From Candidatus Pacebacteria bacterium CG10_big_fil_rev_8_21_14_0_10_44_11 (lineage in GTDB: Bacteria > Patescibacteriota > Microgenomatia > UBA1400 > PJMF01), in contig PFDH01000052.1 of the NCBI GenBank assembly GCA_002772705.1, forward strand, positions 1-16,837: a stretch of DNA of 16,837 nt, written 5' to 3'. The translations under genes were made by a program, and so were the position numbers. Each line of letters opens with the position of its first letter. Positions within the stretch are counted from its first letter, which is position 1. Below the pieces are notes generated by a model. That model was not told where the DNA came from. It made no database searches and worked only from the letters and a program-made list of their open reading frames with translations. Of this stretch, positions 5,636-13,834 are shown piece by piece.

Positions 5636-6115
5636 ATGAAACTACTTGGTATTGATCCGGGTTTTGATCGGATTGGTTGGGCGGTGGCTAACTATAGTAC
5701 GAGTACTGATTTTGAACTGGTAGCGGCCGGCTGTATTCAAACTAAACAAACCACTCAATTGTTTGAGCGCTACCTACAGCTGACAAAACAACTTCAACAA
5801 ATCCTTGCCATTCATCAACCCGCTCAAGCGGTGCTCGAATCAGTTTTCTTTTCAATAAACAAAAAAACCGCCATGAAGGTCAGTGAAGCTAGAGGCGTCA
5901 TTATTGCCACTTTACTAACTCAAAACGTGCCAATCTTTGAATACACCCCAAATCAAATCAAGCTAGCGGTTACGGGTGATGGGAATGCTGACAAAAAAGC
6001 GGTCGAAAAAATGATTGGGCTACAATTAAAACTAACCACTGACGCCCTGATTGATGATACAATTGATGCCATTGCGATTGCTTTTACCCATTCACTGATG
6101 AAATACAAACTATGA
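5636..6115 (+). CDS. ruvC: Crossover junction endodeoxyribonuclease RuvC
   Basis: Holliday-junction resolvase, a metal-dependent dimeric nuclease with an RNase H fold that cleaves junctions processed by RuvAB. The 159-residue product is slightly shorter than E. coli RuvC (173), mainly at the C-terminus. Seen: MKLLGIDPG with D7, VLESVFF with E68, the SEARGVIIA helix, VPIFEYTPNQIKLAVTGDGNADK, and DDTIDAIAIAFTH with D141 and D144. These are the four expected acidic catalytic residues. I chose the ATG at 5636 because it places D7 exactly as in the family; an upstream in-frame TTG at 5606 would add ten residues with no homology. The stop overlaps ruvA by four bases (ATGA). Confidence 0.97.
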   Translation: MKLLGIDPGFDRIGWAVANYSTSTDFELVAAGCIQTKQTTQLFERYLQLTKQLQQILAIHQPAQAVLESVFFSINKKTAMKVSEARGVIIATLLTQNVPIFEYTPNQIKLAVTGDGNADKKAVEKMIGLQLKLTTDALIDDTIDAIAIAFTHSLMKYKL

Positions 6116-6681
6116 TTGGTTTTCTAAAAGGCAGAGTTTTGATTTTCAACCAAACCTTAATCATTGACGTTCACGGCGTTGGTTATCAGGTGATTGTTTC
6201 TCCCAGTCTTTTGGCTCAACTGGTTCCAACAGCAGAAGTTTCACTACAGATTCATACCCACGTCAAAGAAGACGCCCTTGAGTTATATGGTTTCCGATTA
6301 GCCGAAGAAAAGCAGTTGTTTTTGTTATTGCTTAATGTTTCTGGTGTTGGCCCACGCACGGCTTTAGCCATTACCCAAAAAGAGCCACAAGCCATTATTG
6401 ATGCCGTTCAACAAGCCAACAGCCGTTTTTTCAGCCAAATTCCTAGAATTGGAAAAAAACTGGCTCAGAAAATCATTATTGATTTGAAAAGCAAGTTGGG
6501 TAGCCTTAAAGAACTTGATTTGGGTCCGGTGAGTGCTAAAGAACAGGATATCGTAACGGCGTTGATTAGCCTTGGTTTTAACGAACAAGATGTCCTGGAA
6601 ACACTTCATCAAACCGATCTTTCTGAGCTGCCACTAGAAACCGCCATCAAACAAGTAATCCAAAAAATGTCAAAAGTGTGA
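6112..6681 (+). CDS. ruvA: Holliday junction branch migration protein RuvA
   Basis: Junction-recognition subunit that binds four-way DNA as a tetramer and loads the RuvB motor. At 189 residues it is near the usual 190-205. Seen: the N-terminal OB domain (MIGFLKGRV, VHGVGYQV), the acidic pin E53-D54 in HVKEDALELYGF, the first helix-hairpin-helix NVSGVGPRTALAI, the second IPRIGKKLAQKIIIDLKSKL, and the C-terminal RuvB-binding domain (VTALISLGFNEQDV). The second hairpin has Arg where PGIGKK is normal. It is coupled to ruvC by an ATGA overlap and ruvB starts 13 bases downstream. Confidence 0.97.
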   Translation: MIGFLKGRVLIFNQTLIIDVHGVGYQVIVSPSLLAQLVPTAEVSLQIHTHVKEDALELYGFRLAEEKQLFLLLLNVSGVGPRTALAITQKEPQAIIDAVQQANSRFFSQIPRIGKKLAQKIIIDLKSKLGSLKELDLGPVSAKEQDIVTALISLGFNEQDVLETLHQTDLSELPLETAIKQVIQKMSKV

Positions 6682-6684
6682 TAC

Positions 6685-6689
6685 GGTGA
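6685..6689 (+). promoter_or_regulatory. Ribosome binding site that decides the ruvB start
   Basis: GGTGA at 6685-6689 matches part of the AGGAGGTGA Shine-Dalgarno complement and lies five bases before the ATG at 6695. It overlaps the alternative GTG start at 6686, which argues that the ATG is the real start. Confidence 0.5.
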
Positions 6690-6694
6690 CAGCT

Positions 6695-7705
6695 ATGATT
6701 GATCCAGCTATTCTGACTGATTCGGTCGAAGACGAAGTTGAAGAACAGTTGTTTACTTCTTTACGGGCAAAGGCGTGGAGTGATTTTTTTGGTCAAGAGG
6801 GCGTAAAAGAATCGCTCCTCATTGCCATTCATGCGGCTAAATCCCGAAACGAACCGCTAGACCATATTTTATTGTATGGCCCCCCCGGTTTAGGCAAAAC
6901 GACACTTTCACATTTAATCGCTCAAGAATTGGGTAGCAACGTCAGGGTCACTTCGGGTACCGCTTTATCAAGGGTTGGCGATTTGGCGGCAATCTTAACT
7001 AACCTTCAACCCGGAGACGTGCTTTTTATTGATGAAATTCACCGACTCCCCAAAGCAATCGAAGAAACACTCTATCCCGCCATGGAAGATTATGGTCTGG
7101 ACATTGTGATCGGTAAAGGCCCCTCAGCCCGGACAATTCGGTTAGATTTGCCAAAATTCACCTTAGTGGGAGCTACTACTCGCTATGGCTTATTGGCCGG
7201 GCCATTTAGAGATCGGTTTGGTTTGATACACCGTCTTGATTACTACCAACCACAAGCTTTAGCGGTGATCATTGAGCAAGCCGCCAAAAAACTAAAAGTT
7301 GTCATTTCAACTGACTTGGCTGTTGCGTTAGCCCAAAGATCGCGAGGCACTCCACGGGTTGCACTCAAACTGTTGAAACGAGTCCGTGATTTTGTCCAAG
7401 TTCAAGGCAGATCTACCATCAGCTCAAAGGATCTAGAACAGTCACTAGCGATGATTACCATCGATCAAATGGGTCTCGATGAGTCCGACCGGCGACTGCT
7501 TGAGCAAATTATTAAAAAACATAACGGCGGACCAGTTGGCTTGTCTACGATCGCCGCCACCCTCAGTGAAGATACTCTGACCGTTGAAGAAGTAATTGAG
7601 CCCTATCTGTTGCAGATTGGCTTTTTAAAAAGGACAAATAAGGGGAGGGTAGTCACCCCAATCGCCTATGCTCATTTAGGGATAACGTATCCAAAGCCAA
7701 CCTAA
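6695..7705 (+). CDS. ruvB: Holliday junction branch migration ATPase RuvB
   Basis: Hexameric AAA+ motor that drives branch migration with RuvA. From the ATG at 6695 it is 336 residues, the same length as E. coli RuvB, and key residues fall at the same numbers: Walker A GPPGLGKTT with K68, Walker B FIDEIHR with D113, and the arginine finger R174 in PFRDRFG. Also seen: the FGQ motif near the N-terminus, sensor-1 GATTR, RSRGTPRVALKLLKRVRD (sensor 2), and the winged-helix C-terminus with GGPVGLSTIAATLSED. A GTG at 6686 would add three residues (GTG ACA GCT) and cannot be excluded. It closes the ruvCAB trio; the next gene begins 46 bases later with its own possible promoter. Confidence 0.97.
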   Translation: MIDPAILTDSVEDEVEEQLFTSLRAKAWSDFFGQEGVKESLLIAIHAAKSRNEPLDHILLYGPPGLGKTTLSHLIAQELGSNVRVTSGTALSRVGDLAAILTNLQPGDVLFIDEIHRLPKAIEETLYPAMEDYGLDIVIGKGPSARTIRLDLPKFTLVGATTRYGLLAGPFRDRFGLIHRLDYYQPQALAVIIEQAAKKLKVVISTDLAVALAQRSRGTPRVALKLLKRVRDFVQVQGRSTISSKDLEQSLAMITIDQMGLDESDRRLLEQIIKKHNGGPVGLSTIAATLSEDTLTVEEVIEPYLLQIGFLKRTNKGRVVTPIAYAHLGITYPKPT

Positions 7706-7730
7706 CGACTAGCTCTATACCTAAAATAAG

Positions 7731-7744
7731 CTGTTGCGTATACT
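7731..7744 (+). promoter_or_regulatory. Putative -10 promoter for the acyltransferase gene, possibly leaderless
   Basis: CTGTT (7731-7735), three bases, TATACT (7739-7744), seven bases, then ATG at 7752. TATACT matches the -10 consensus at five of six positions; no good -35 is seen. The layout parallels that before 766 and before the minus-strand gene at 659. It also argues against translation from the upstream TTG at 7734. Confidence 0.4.
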
Positions 7745-7751
7745 GGTTGAT

Positions 7752-8345
7752 ATGTCAAATATGACTGCACTGCAAAAAATATTCAGAAGATTGGCGACAA
7801 TCTGGCTTGAGTTGGTCACCGGCTTGCTTTGGTGGGTGGTAGGCTACCTGCCGTTTCATCATCTCAGGCGTTTTTTTTATCGATGGGCTGGCGTCAAAAT
7901 TGGTTGCGGTTCGACCATTCACATGATGGCTCGAATCTATGATCCCAGCCACATCCAAATTGGTCAAGATACGATTATCGGCGAGCGAGCCAGTTTAGAC
8001 GGCCGCAAGCAGTTGCCAAATTCTGGTGGCGGCTTGGTCATTGGCAATCATGTTGATCTTGCTTCTGAAGTGATGATCTGGACCAGTCAACATGATCTAG
8101 CAGACCCAAGCATGAAACCAATCGAGAAAAAAGTAACGGTGAGTGATTATGTTTTTATCGGCCCGCGAGCCATTATTTTACCCGGGGTGACGATCGGATG
8201 GGGGGCGGTCGTTGCAGCTGGTGCGGTCGTAACCAAAGATGTCCAGCCACTGACAATTGTTGCCGGTATACCAGCAAAAAAGATTGGTGATCGACCGGCC
8301 TCGGCTTTAGGTTACACCCTTGGCCGTGCCCGTTGGTTTCAATAA
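7752..8345 (+). CDS. Left-handed beta-helix acyltransferase (hexapeptide-repeat O-acetyltransferase family)
   Basis: A 197-residue enzyme that probably transfers an acetyl group from acetyl-CoA to a sugar hydroxyl, a decoration step in the surrounding glycan pathway. Seen: a hydrophobic N-terminal helix around LVTGLLWWVVGYLPF that may bind the membrane; hexapeptide-repeat turns (IQIGQDTIIGERASLD, LVIGNHVDLASEVMI); the catalytic His H114 in TSQHDLAD; and the final coils VTVSDYVFIGPRAIILPGVTIGWGAVVAAGAVVTKDV with the usual IVAGIPAKKIG ending. It fits the WbbJ/maltose O-acetyltransferase group. ATG at 7752 was preferred over an upstream TTG (7734), which overlaps the candidate -10 element; ATG at 7761 is also possible. 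The acceptor is unknown. Confidence 0.93.
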   Translation: MSNMTALQKIFRRLATIWLELVTGLLWWVVGYLPFHHLRRFFYRWAGVKIGCGSTIHMMARIYDPSHIQIGQDTIIGERASLDGRKQLPNSGGGLVIGNHVDLASEVMIWTSQHDLADPSMKPIEKKVTVSDYVFIGPRAIILPGVTIGWGAVVAAGAVVTKDVQPLTIVAGIPAKKIGDRPASALGYTLGRARWFQ

Positions 8346-8370
8346 TGCTCGCAAGATAGAAAGTCTCTCT

Positions 8371-9360
8371 ATGGCCTCATGTCTATTGTCAGTCTGCATT
8401 GTTTCGTATAACACAGAACTTTTGACCCTTGATGCTATTCGGTCAGTCTTGGATGACGTTCTCTCCAGTCAGTTACTTAAGCATCGAGCAGAGATTATTG
8501 TCGTTGATAATCACTCAACCGATCAATCACTGGCTCAAATCAAGAAATTGAAAACAGCAAACACGGTTCCACTTATTCTGATCGAAAACAACTCAAATCA
8601 AGGCTTTGCCAAAGCCAATAATCAAGCGATCAAGCAAGCTAAAGGCACATACCTTTTGTTACTCAACTCGGATACCTATCTTCAACCTGGATGCTTAGAA
8701 AAACTGGTCTCCAGTTTTGATCAAGTGCCTGACCAGAGCACGGCTGATCTGGGAGGTTATCCTCAACAACTGGATAAACTTGGCGCTGTCTCACCTTTAT
8801 TAATTAACCCCGACGGCTCGTACCAACCCCAAGGCGGCGACTATCCCACCCTCTGGAGCTTGACTAATCACATCCTTTTATTTGATGACATACCACTACT
8901 TGGGCCACTACTCCCTTCCACCCAGAAACGGACAAATTATCACCCTCAAACCACTCCGCTGGATCAGTTAATTCCGATTGGTTGGCTGGCTGGAACCGCG
9001 TTGCTGCTAAAAAAAGCAATGCTCGATGAAATCGGCCTACTTGATGAAAAAATCTTTATGTACGCCGAAGATGTTGAGCTCAGTCTGAGAGCTAAAGATC
9101 ACCACTGGGATTTGGCTTTACAGCCCAAGGCGTTTGTCACCCATCTTAAAACGGCTAGTTCAACCAGAGCTAAGGCCATCGAGGGAGAATTTAAAGGCTA
9201 TCTTTATATCTGGTCAAAACATAAACCAATTTGGCAGTTTCAACTAGTCAAGATCATCTTAAAAATAGGCATTGTCCTCCGGATAGCCATTTTTGGTACA
9301 ATGGGGCAGTCAGTCAAAGCCCTAGTTTATCGGGATGTGTTGTCAAGGCTGGATCAATGA
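8371..9360 (+). CDS. Glycosyltransferase family 2 (rhamnosyltransferase-like)
   Basis: A 329-residue GT-A inverting enzyme. Seen: SVCIVSYNTE at the N-terminus, the nucleotide-binding DNHSTD with D46, GFAKANNQAI, the metal-binding NSD with D101 in LLNSDTYLQPG, the acceptor-side GWLAGTALLLKK, and FMYAEDVELSLR with E233-D234, the likely catalytic-base region. The pattern fits WbbL-type rhamnosyltransferases in GT2, though the sugar is inferred. I chose the ATG at 8371 because conserved sequence begins right after it; an in-frame TTG at 8320 would overlap the previous gene. The stop overlaps the next start (ATGA). The insert around residues 120-210 between the DxD and ED motifs is longer than in the paralogue at 13835. 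Confidence 0.92.
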   Translation: MASCLLSVCIVSYNTELLTLDAIRSVLDDVLSSQLLKHRAEIIVVDNHSTDQSLAQIKKLKTANTVPLILIENNSNQGFAKANNQAIKQAKGTYLLLLNSDTYLQPGCLEKLVSSFDQVPDQSTADLGGYPQQLDKLGAVSPLLINPDGSYQPQGGDYPTLWSLTNHILLFDDIPLLGPLLPSTQKRTNYHPQTTPLDQLIPIGWLAGTALLLKKAMLDEIGLLDEKIFMYAEDVELSLRAKDHHWDLALQPKAFVTHLKTASSTRAKAIEGEFKGYLYIWSKHKPIWQFQLVKIILKIGIVLRIAIFGTMGQSVKALVYRDVLSRLDQ

Positions 9361-11105
9361 ATACTACAAATATTTCCAAGCGTCTATTTCAATGGCTTGA
9401 CCAACATGCCTTATTGTTGTTAGCAAGTTTTCTAGTGGCTTTTATTCCAATTTATCCTAAATTGCCGCTGTTTGACTTAATTCCAGGTTACCTGGTTCGA
9501 GTCAGATTAGAAGATTTTTTTGTTTTATTGGCTGTGGCTGTTTGGCTCGCTCAGGTTATTAGAAAAAAAATCAGTTGGCGAACACCGGTGACTTTTGCCA
9601 TCTTTACCTATGCGCTTGTTGGTTTGCTTTCTAGCATTTCGGCCGTGGTGATCACCCAAACTGTTCCAGCTGAACTGCTTCACATTGGCAAAACCATGTT
9701 GCATTTTTTTCGCTACCTGGAGTACTTCTCAATTTTGTTTATAGTGGTTGCCAGTGTTAAAACGACTCAACACCTAAAAATCTTTCTTGCCATCATCGCG
9801 ATCACAGTTTTATCGGTGACCATTTATGGTTATGGTCAACGCAATTGGTATTGGCCGGTCTACTCAACCATGAACAGAGAGTTTAGCAAGGGGATCCGGT
9901 TATATTTAACCGAGCATGCGCGGGTGCAATCAACCTTTGGTGGTCATTACGACTTAGCGGCCTATTTGGTAGTGATTACCCCAATTTTGCTGGCAGGTTT
10001 TTATCTGCTCAAAAATAAGAGTAAGTGGCTATTACTATTAGTTTTCTTTGCTGCCTACTGGCTGCTGATCTCAACGGCTTCCAGAAGTTCATACGCTGCT
10101 TTTGCCATTGCAATTGAGGTGGTGATACTTTTAGCTGGGTATCTCCTCAGGCAGAGCTGGCAACGACGACTCTGGTGGATCAGTAGCCAATCAATCATTA
10201 TTGGTGTAATTTGTGTGGTTTTACTGGTTAATTTTGGTGAAGATTTATCAGAACGAATTGTGCAGTCAATTGAGGGTGTGCCAGTGGTCAATACCATTTA
10301 CAAAGAGAGTGCTACCAGAAGCGCTGAGCTGAAAACAACCGTTATAAACACCTTAATCTCAAAAAGAAATCAAGACAAAATAGAGGCCGCCAAACCAACT
10401 CCACCGCCCAACGGAATTTCTGTTGAAGATGCTGAGGTGTTGGTCGCTTCAGACACCAGACCAACCCCAGCTAGACCAAGTGATGTCTATGTTGACGTGC
10501 CTGTCTATGAAACCGTAGCCACGGTTTCTGCTGATGGTACTACCAGTGACGTGACCATCGAGAAAGACCGCACCTACTCCTCATCGGCACAAAAATATGG
10601 TTTATCGCTGGCAATTAGATTGGATGCTCTTTGGCCAAGAGCCTTAGCCGGTTTCTACACCAACCCATTTTTGGGTAGTGGCTACGCTACCTTGACCAAG
10701 GAGGTAACCGCCCAATTTACAGAAGCTGAAAGCACTGATAATAACTTTTTGAGAACCTTGGGTGAAACTGGTTTACTCGGCTTTATTACTTTTTACGGTA
10801 CTGTTTGGTTAAGTTTAGTGATTGCCTGGAGATTACTTAAAAATAAGCAACTTGAACCAATTAAGCAAGTTTTTGTGATTGCTTTTATCGGTAGCACCTG
10901 TGGATTACTAGTTAATGCCGTGCTGATTGATGTTTTTGCCGCTTCAAAAGTGGCCTTTACCTACTGGGCCTTTGCCGGTTTAGTCTTGGCCATTCAACAA
11001 ATGGAAGGGGAGTTTCATTTTTCATTTGATTATTTAAATCGGATTCCCTGGTTTAATCAAGGACGCAAACCAACCCAACTGCGCCAAAAAAGAAAGAAAA
11101 ACTAG
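9357..11105 (+). CDS. O-antigen ligase/polymerase-like polytopic membrane protein (Wzy_C family)
   Basis: A 582-residue membrane protein likely to join or polymerise undecaprenyl-linked glycans at the outer face of the membrane. Seen: about ten to twelve hydrophobic segments; VRLEDFFVLLAVAVWLAQ early on; AYWLLISTASRSSYAAF before the large loop; and after it NPFLGSGYATLT with TDNNFLRTLGETGLLGFITF, which matches the conserved ligase-domain end (usually HNxxL...ExGxxG). The external loop at residues 298-440 is unusually long and has a Pro/Thr-rich stretch (KPTPPPNG, RPTPARPSD). The C-terminus is strongly basic (RQKRKKN). I chose the ATG at 9357, which overlaps the previous TGA; an open frame continues upstream to 9231 but only antiparallels the GT2 coding region. 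Ligase versus polymerase cannot be told from sequence. Confidence 0.88.
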   Translation: MNTTNISKRLFQWLDQHALLLLASFLVAFIPIYPKLPLFDLIPGYLVRVRLEDFFVLLAVAVWLAQVIRKKISWRTPVTFAIFTYALVGLLSSISAVVITQTVPAELLHIGKTMLHFFRYLEYFSILFIVVASVKTTQHLKIFLAIIAITVLSVTIYGYGQRNWYWPVYSTMNREFSKGIRLYLTEHARVQSTFGGHYDLAAYLVVITPILLAGFYLLKNKSKWLLLLVFFAAYWLLISTASRSSYAAFAIAIEVVILLAGYLLRQSWQRRLWWISSQSIIIGVICVVLLVNFGEDLSERIVQSIEGVPVVNTIYKESATRSAELKTTVINTLISKRNQDKIEAAKPTPPPNGISVEDAEVLVASDTRPTPARPSDVYVDVPVYETVATVSADGTTSDVTIEKDRTYSSSAQKYGLSLAIRLDALWPRALAGFYTNPFLGSGYATLTKEVTAQFTEAESTDNNFLRTLGETGLLGFITFYGTVWLSLVIAWRLLKNKQLEPIKQVFVIAFIGSTCGLLVNAVLIDVFAASKVAFTYWAFAGLVLAIQQMEGEFHFSFDYLNRIPWFNQGRKPTQLRQKRKKN

Positions 11106-11110
11106 AGCCT

Positions 11111-12625
11111 ATGAAAAAGTTTTTGGCTCAACATTTAGCCCTGTTGTTAATTTTAGTTCTAGCTTTGATCCTTAGACTTTATAAAATAGATTCACCGATC
11201 CTGGATTGGCATAGTTTTCGACAGGCTGACACCGCCTCTGTCACCAGAGAGTATCTTAAACATGGCATTGACCTACTCCATCCTACATACCAAGATTTGA
11301 GCAATATTCAGTCCGGACAAGATAACCTTGAAGGGTATCGCATGGTTGAGTTTCCTGTTTTAAATGGTTTAGTGGCCTCAATTCTGCTCTTCTTTCCCAG
11401 TTTTTCTCTCGAGATGACCCATCGACTAGTTTCGGTGCTTTTTTCGCTTGGTTCAGTTGCCAGTTTGTTCTTTTTAGTCAAACAGCTTTCAGGCAAGCGG
11501 GTGGCCTACTTGAGCAGTTTTTTTTTGGCCGTGTTGCCGTACAGTGTCTATTACGCCAGGTCAACTCTGCCTGAGCCGATGATGCTCTTCCTGTTCATTT
11601 ACTCCCTTCTGGCGCTACTCAATTGGTTACAGACTAAAAAACTGGTTTGGTACGCTGTATGTTTAGTTTCGCTCAGCTTGGCCTTGTTAATTAAACCATT
11701 CATACTGTTCTTTTTACCAATCTACATAGCCCTGGGATACTTCGTCCAAACTAAAAAAGTGCTTAAGAACTGGCCGCTTTATCTGGGTTTACTGGCCGCT
11801 TGTCTACCATTTATCTGGTGGCGCAGTTGGATTCAACATTTTCCCAGCGGTATTCCCGCCTCAACTTGGCTGTACGACGGCAATCTTAATCAAGTCAACC
11901 AAAGTGAAAACAAACTGATTGCGCTTTTACAACAGTTGTTTGGTTATCATCAAGAGGGTATTCGCTACCATCCAGCTTGGTTTAGGTGGTTGGGTTTTGA
12001 ACGCTTGACTAAGTTGTTGTTGGGTTACTGGGGGATTGTTCTACTGCCGTTTGCTTTTAATCGTCTAAAAAAGAACGAACTAGTGGTGTATCTAACCGGC
12101 TGGTTAAGTTTAATTTTATTTGTGATTGTGATCGCCAGAGGTAATATTCAACACGATTATTATCAAGTCCTGTGGTTGCCGGTATTGGTGATGACAGTAG
12201 CCAGGGGAGCAGTCCAACTAGAAACAATGATTGCCAAACGATTTAATCCTTTAGTGGCTTTGACCACCTTAATTGCCCTGATCGTTGGATCCATTTTTTT
12301 CGCTTGGCAACAAGTCAGTGGGTTTTATAACATCAACCATCCCGAGTATATGTTGGCCGGCGTCGCGGTTGATAGTCACGCACCGCCAGATGCTAAGGTG
12401 ATTGCTCCTGCCTTTGGTGATACCATGTTTTTATTCCAGACCAATCGAACTGGGTGGCCGATCGGCTACAACATTGACGAAAAGATCGCCAATGGTGCCA
12501 GTTACTATGTTTCAGCCAGTTATGATGACGAAGCTCATCAGTTAGAAGAAAAATACTTTACCATCAAAAAAACGCCAGATTATATTCTGCTTGACCTCAC
12601 AAAAAAGAAAAACGCCCAACTATGA
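11111..12625 (+). CDS. GT-C membrane glycosyltransferase (GT39/ArnT-like)
   Basis: A 504-residue polytopic protein, second of its class in the window. Seen: first helix at residues 8-24 followed by the loop DWHSFRQADTAS with D32 and D40, the HxFRQxDT motif found in a GT39-like subgroup; EPMMLFLFIYSLLALL, VSLSLALLIKP and further helices; NIQHDYYQVLWLPVL, a conserved HDYY element; and a C-terminal soluble part (HAPPDAKVIAPAFGDTMFLF) resembling the periplasmic end of dolichyl/polyprenyl-phosphate-sugar transferases. Its catalytic loop differs from the DE type at 1585, so the two are distinct transferases rather than recent duplicates. It begins five bases after the ligase-like gene and overlaps the next gene by ATGA. 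Confidence 0.9.
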   Translation: MKKFLAQHLALLLILVLALILRLYKIDSPILDWHSFRQADTASVTREYLKHGIDLLHPTYQDLSNIQSGQDNLEGYRMVEFPVLNGLVASILLFFPSFSLEMTHRLVSVLFSLGSVASLFFLVKQLSGKRVAYLSSFFLAVLPYSVYYARSTLPEPMMLFLFIYSLLALLNWLQTKKLVWYAVCLVSLSLALLIKPFILFFLPIYIALGYFVQTKKVLKNWPLYLGLLAACLPFIWWRSWIQHFPSGIPASTWLYDGNLNQVNQSENKLIALLQQLFGYHQEGIRYHPAWFRWLGFERLTKLLLGYWGIVLLPFAFNRLKKNELVVYLTGWLSLILFVIVIARGNIQHDYYQVLWLPVLVMTVARGAVQLETMIAKRFNPLVALTTLIALIVGSIFFAWQQVSGFYNINHPEYMLAGVAVDSHAPPDAKVIAPAFGDTMFLFQTNRTGWPIGYNIDEKIANGASYYVSASYDDEAHQLEEKYFTIKKTPDYILLDLTKKKNAQL

Positions 12626-13821
12626 ACATTTTAATGTTGACACCATATTTACCCTATCCACTACACTCTGGTGGGCAAATCAGAACTTATAATTTACTCA
12701 AACAGTTGGCACTAAAGCAGCAAGTGACTCTTTTTGCTTTAATCAAAAATGAGTCTGAACGAAGGTTTGTACCTGAACTAGAAAAATACTGCAAAAAAGT
12801 CCGCGTCTTTAAACGCTCAAAACAACCCTTTACTTTGAAAAACATCATGACAACCGGTCTGTCAAGCTATCCTTTTTTAGTCATCCGTAACTTTGTGCCA
12901 GAGATGACTCCAGCGATACAAGCGGAGCTTAATTCTGGTCAATACCACCTGATCCATGCTGAAACCTTTTACATGATGCCTCATATTCCTGCAACTTCAG
13001 TTCCAATCTTGTTGGTCGAACAAACGATTGAGTACCTGGGGTATGAAAGTTATGCCAAGAACGCTTTCGCCCTGCTCAAGCCATTATTGCACCTGGATAT
13101 CAAAAAAATCAAAAAGTGGGAAAAGTACTACTGGAACCTTTGTAGCCAGTTGGTGGTGATGAGTGAAGATGATAAACGCTTTATCGCCACTCAAATTGGC
13201 AGCAGCCGAAATATTGAGGTCGTAGAAAATGGGGTTGACACAGCTTGGTTTGAACAGAAAAAGCGATTTGAGCCAAAGTCACCCGTCTTACTTTTTGTCG
13301 GTACTTTTAAATGGCTGCCAAACGTTGAGGCTGTTTCTTTTTTAATCAAAGAGGTTTGGCCGACTGTCAGAGCAGCAATACCAAACGCAACGTTGTGGAT
13401 TGTTGGCGCTTCACCAACAAAAACCATTCGATCATACAGTCAAACCGATCAGCAAATCAGAATCACTGGGGACATTGCAGACATTAGAGACGCTTTTACT
13501 CAATCACATGTCTTGGCAGCGCCAGTTTTTAGCGGCAAAGGTACCCGTTACAAAATACTAGAAGCACTCGCCTCAGGTACACCAGTGGTTGCCACTCCTA
13601 CCGCCGTTGAAGGTTTAGGCGTCACTGACGGCAAACAAGTCTTAATTGCTGATACTGCTCAGGCCATGGCTGAGAACATTATTCGCTTATTTAGATCCAA
13701 TACCCTTCGTCAATCTCTGGCTCGCCGAGGCAAGGACTTTGTCAAGAAAAGCTTCGATTGGCAGCTGATCTCAAATAAACTTGATATAATCTACCGACGG
13801 ATGGGCAATAAACCAGCATAA
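12622..13821 (+). CDS. Glycosyltransferase family 4 (GT-B), PslH-like subgroup
   Basis: A 399-residue soluble GT-B enzyme. Seen: N-terminal MNILMLTPYLPYPLHSGGQIR, the standard acceptor-domain opening with a glycine-rich loop; VVMSEDDKRFIA and VVENGVDTAWF at the domain junction; LLFVGTFKWLPNVEAV starting the donor domain; and GKGTRYKILEALASGTPVVATPTAVEGLG. In the EX7E position the second Glu is present (E314) but the first is Lys306, which is normal for this subgroup with a GxGTRxKILEA signature. Coupled upstream by ATGA. It differs clearly from the three other complete or partial GT4s here, so it is not a tandem duplicate. Sugar unknown. Confidence 0.92.
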   Translation: MNILMLTPYLPYPLHSGGQIRTYNLLKQLALKQQVTLFALIKNESERRFVPELEKYCKKVRVFKRSKQPFTLKNIMTTGLSSYPFLVIRNFVPEMTPAIQAELNSGQYHLIHAETFYMMPHIPATSVPILLVEQTIEYLGYESYAKNAFALLKPLLHLDIKKIKKWEKYYWNLCSQLVVMSEDDKRFIATQIGSSRNIEVVENGVDTAWFEQKKRFEPKSPVLLFVGTFKWLPNVEAVSFLIKEVWPTVRAAIPNATLWIVGASPTKTIRSYSQTDQQIRITGDIADIRDAFTQSHVLAAPVFSGKGTRYKILEALASGTPVVATPTAVEGLGVTDGKQVLIADTAQAMAENIIRLFRSNTLRQSLARRGKDFVKKSFDWQLISNKLDIIYRRMGNKPA

Positions 13822-13834
13822 CTTTTATCGCAGT

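Noticed and set aside
8320..8370. TTG start for the GT2 gene
   Set aside because: It would overlap the acyltransferase end and add 17 residues with no family similarity; the GT2 core begins right after the ATG at 8371.
9231..9356. Upstream extension of the ligase-like gene by 42 codons
   Set aside because: It overlaps the conserved GT2 coding region in another frame. The ATG at 9357 forms the ATGA junction typical of this locus and is followed by the first hydrophobic segments.
10509..10528. Perfect 8-bp hairpin (GAAACCGT, four-base loop, ACGGTTTC) in the ligase-like gene
   Set aside because: It lies deep within coding sequence, encodes the repetitive peptide ETVATVS, and has no T run or nearby start. 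Likely a by-product of the peptide repeat.
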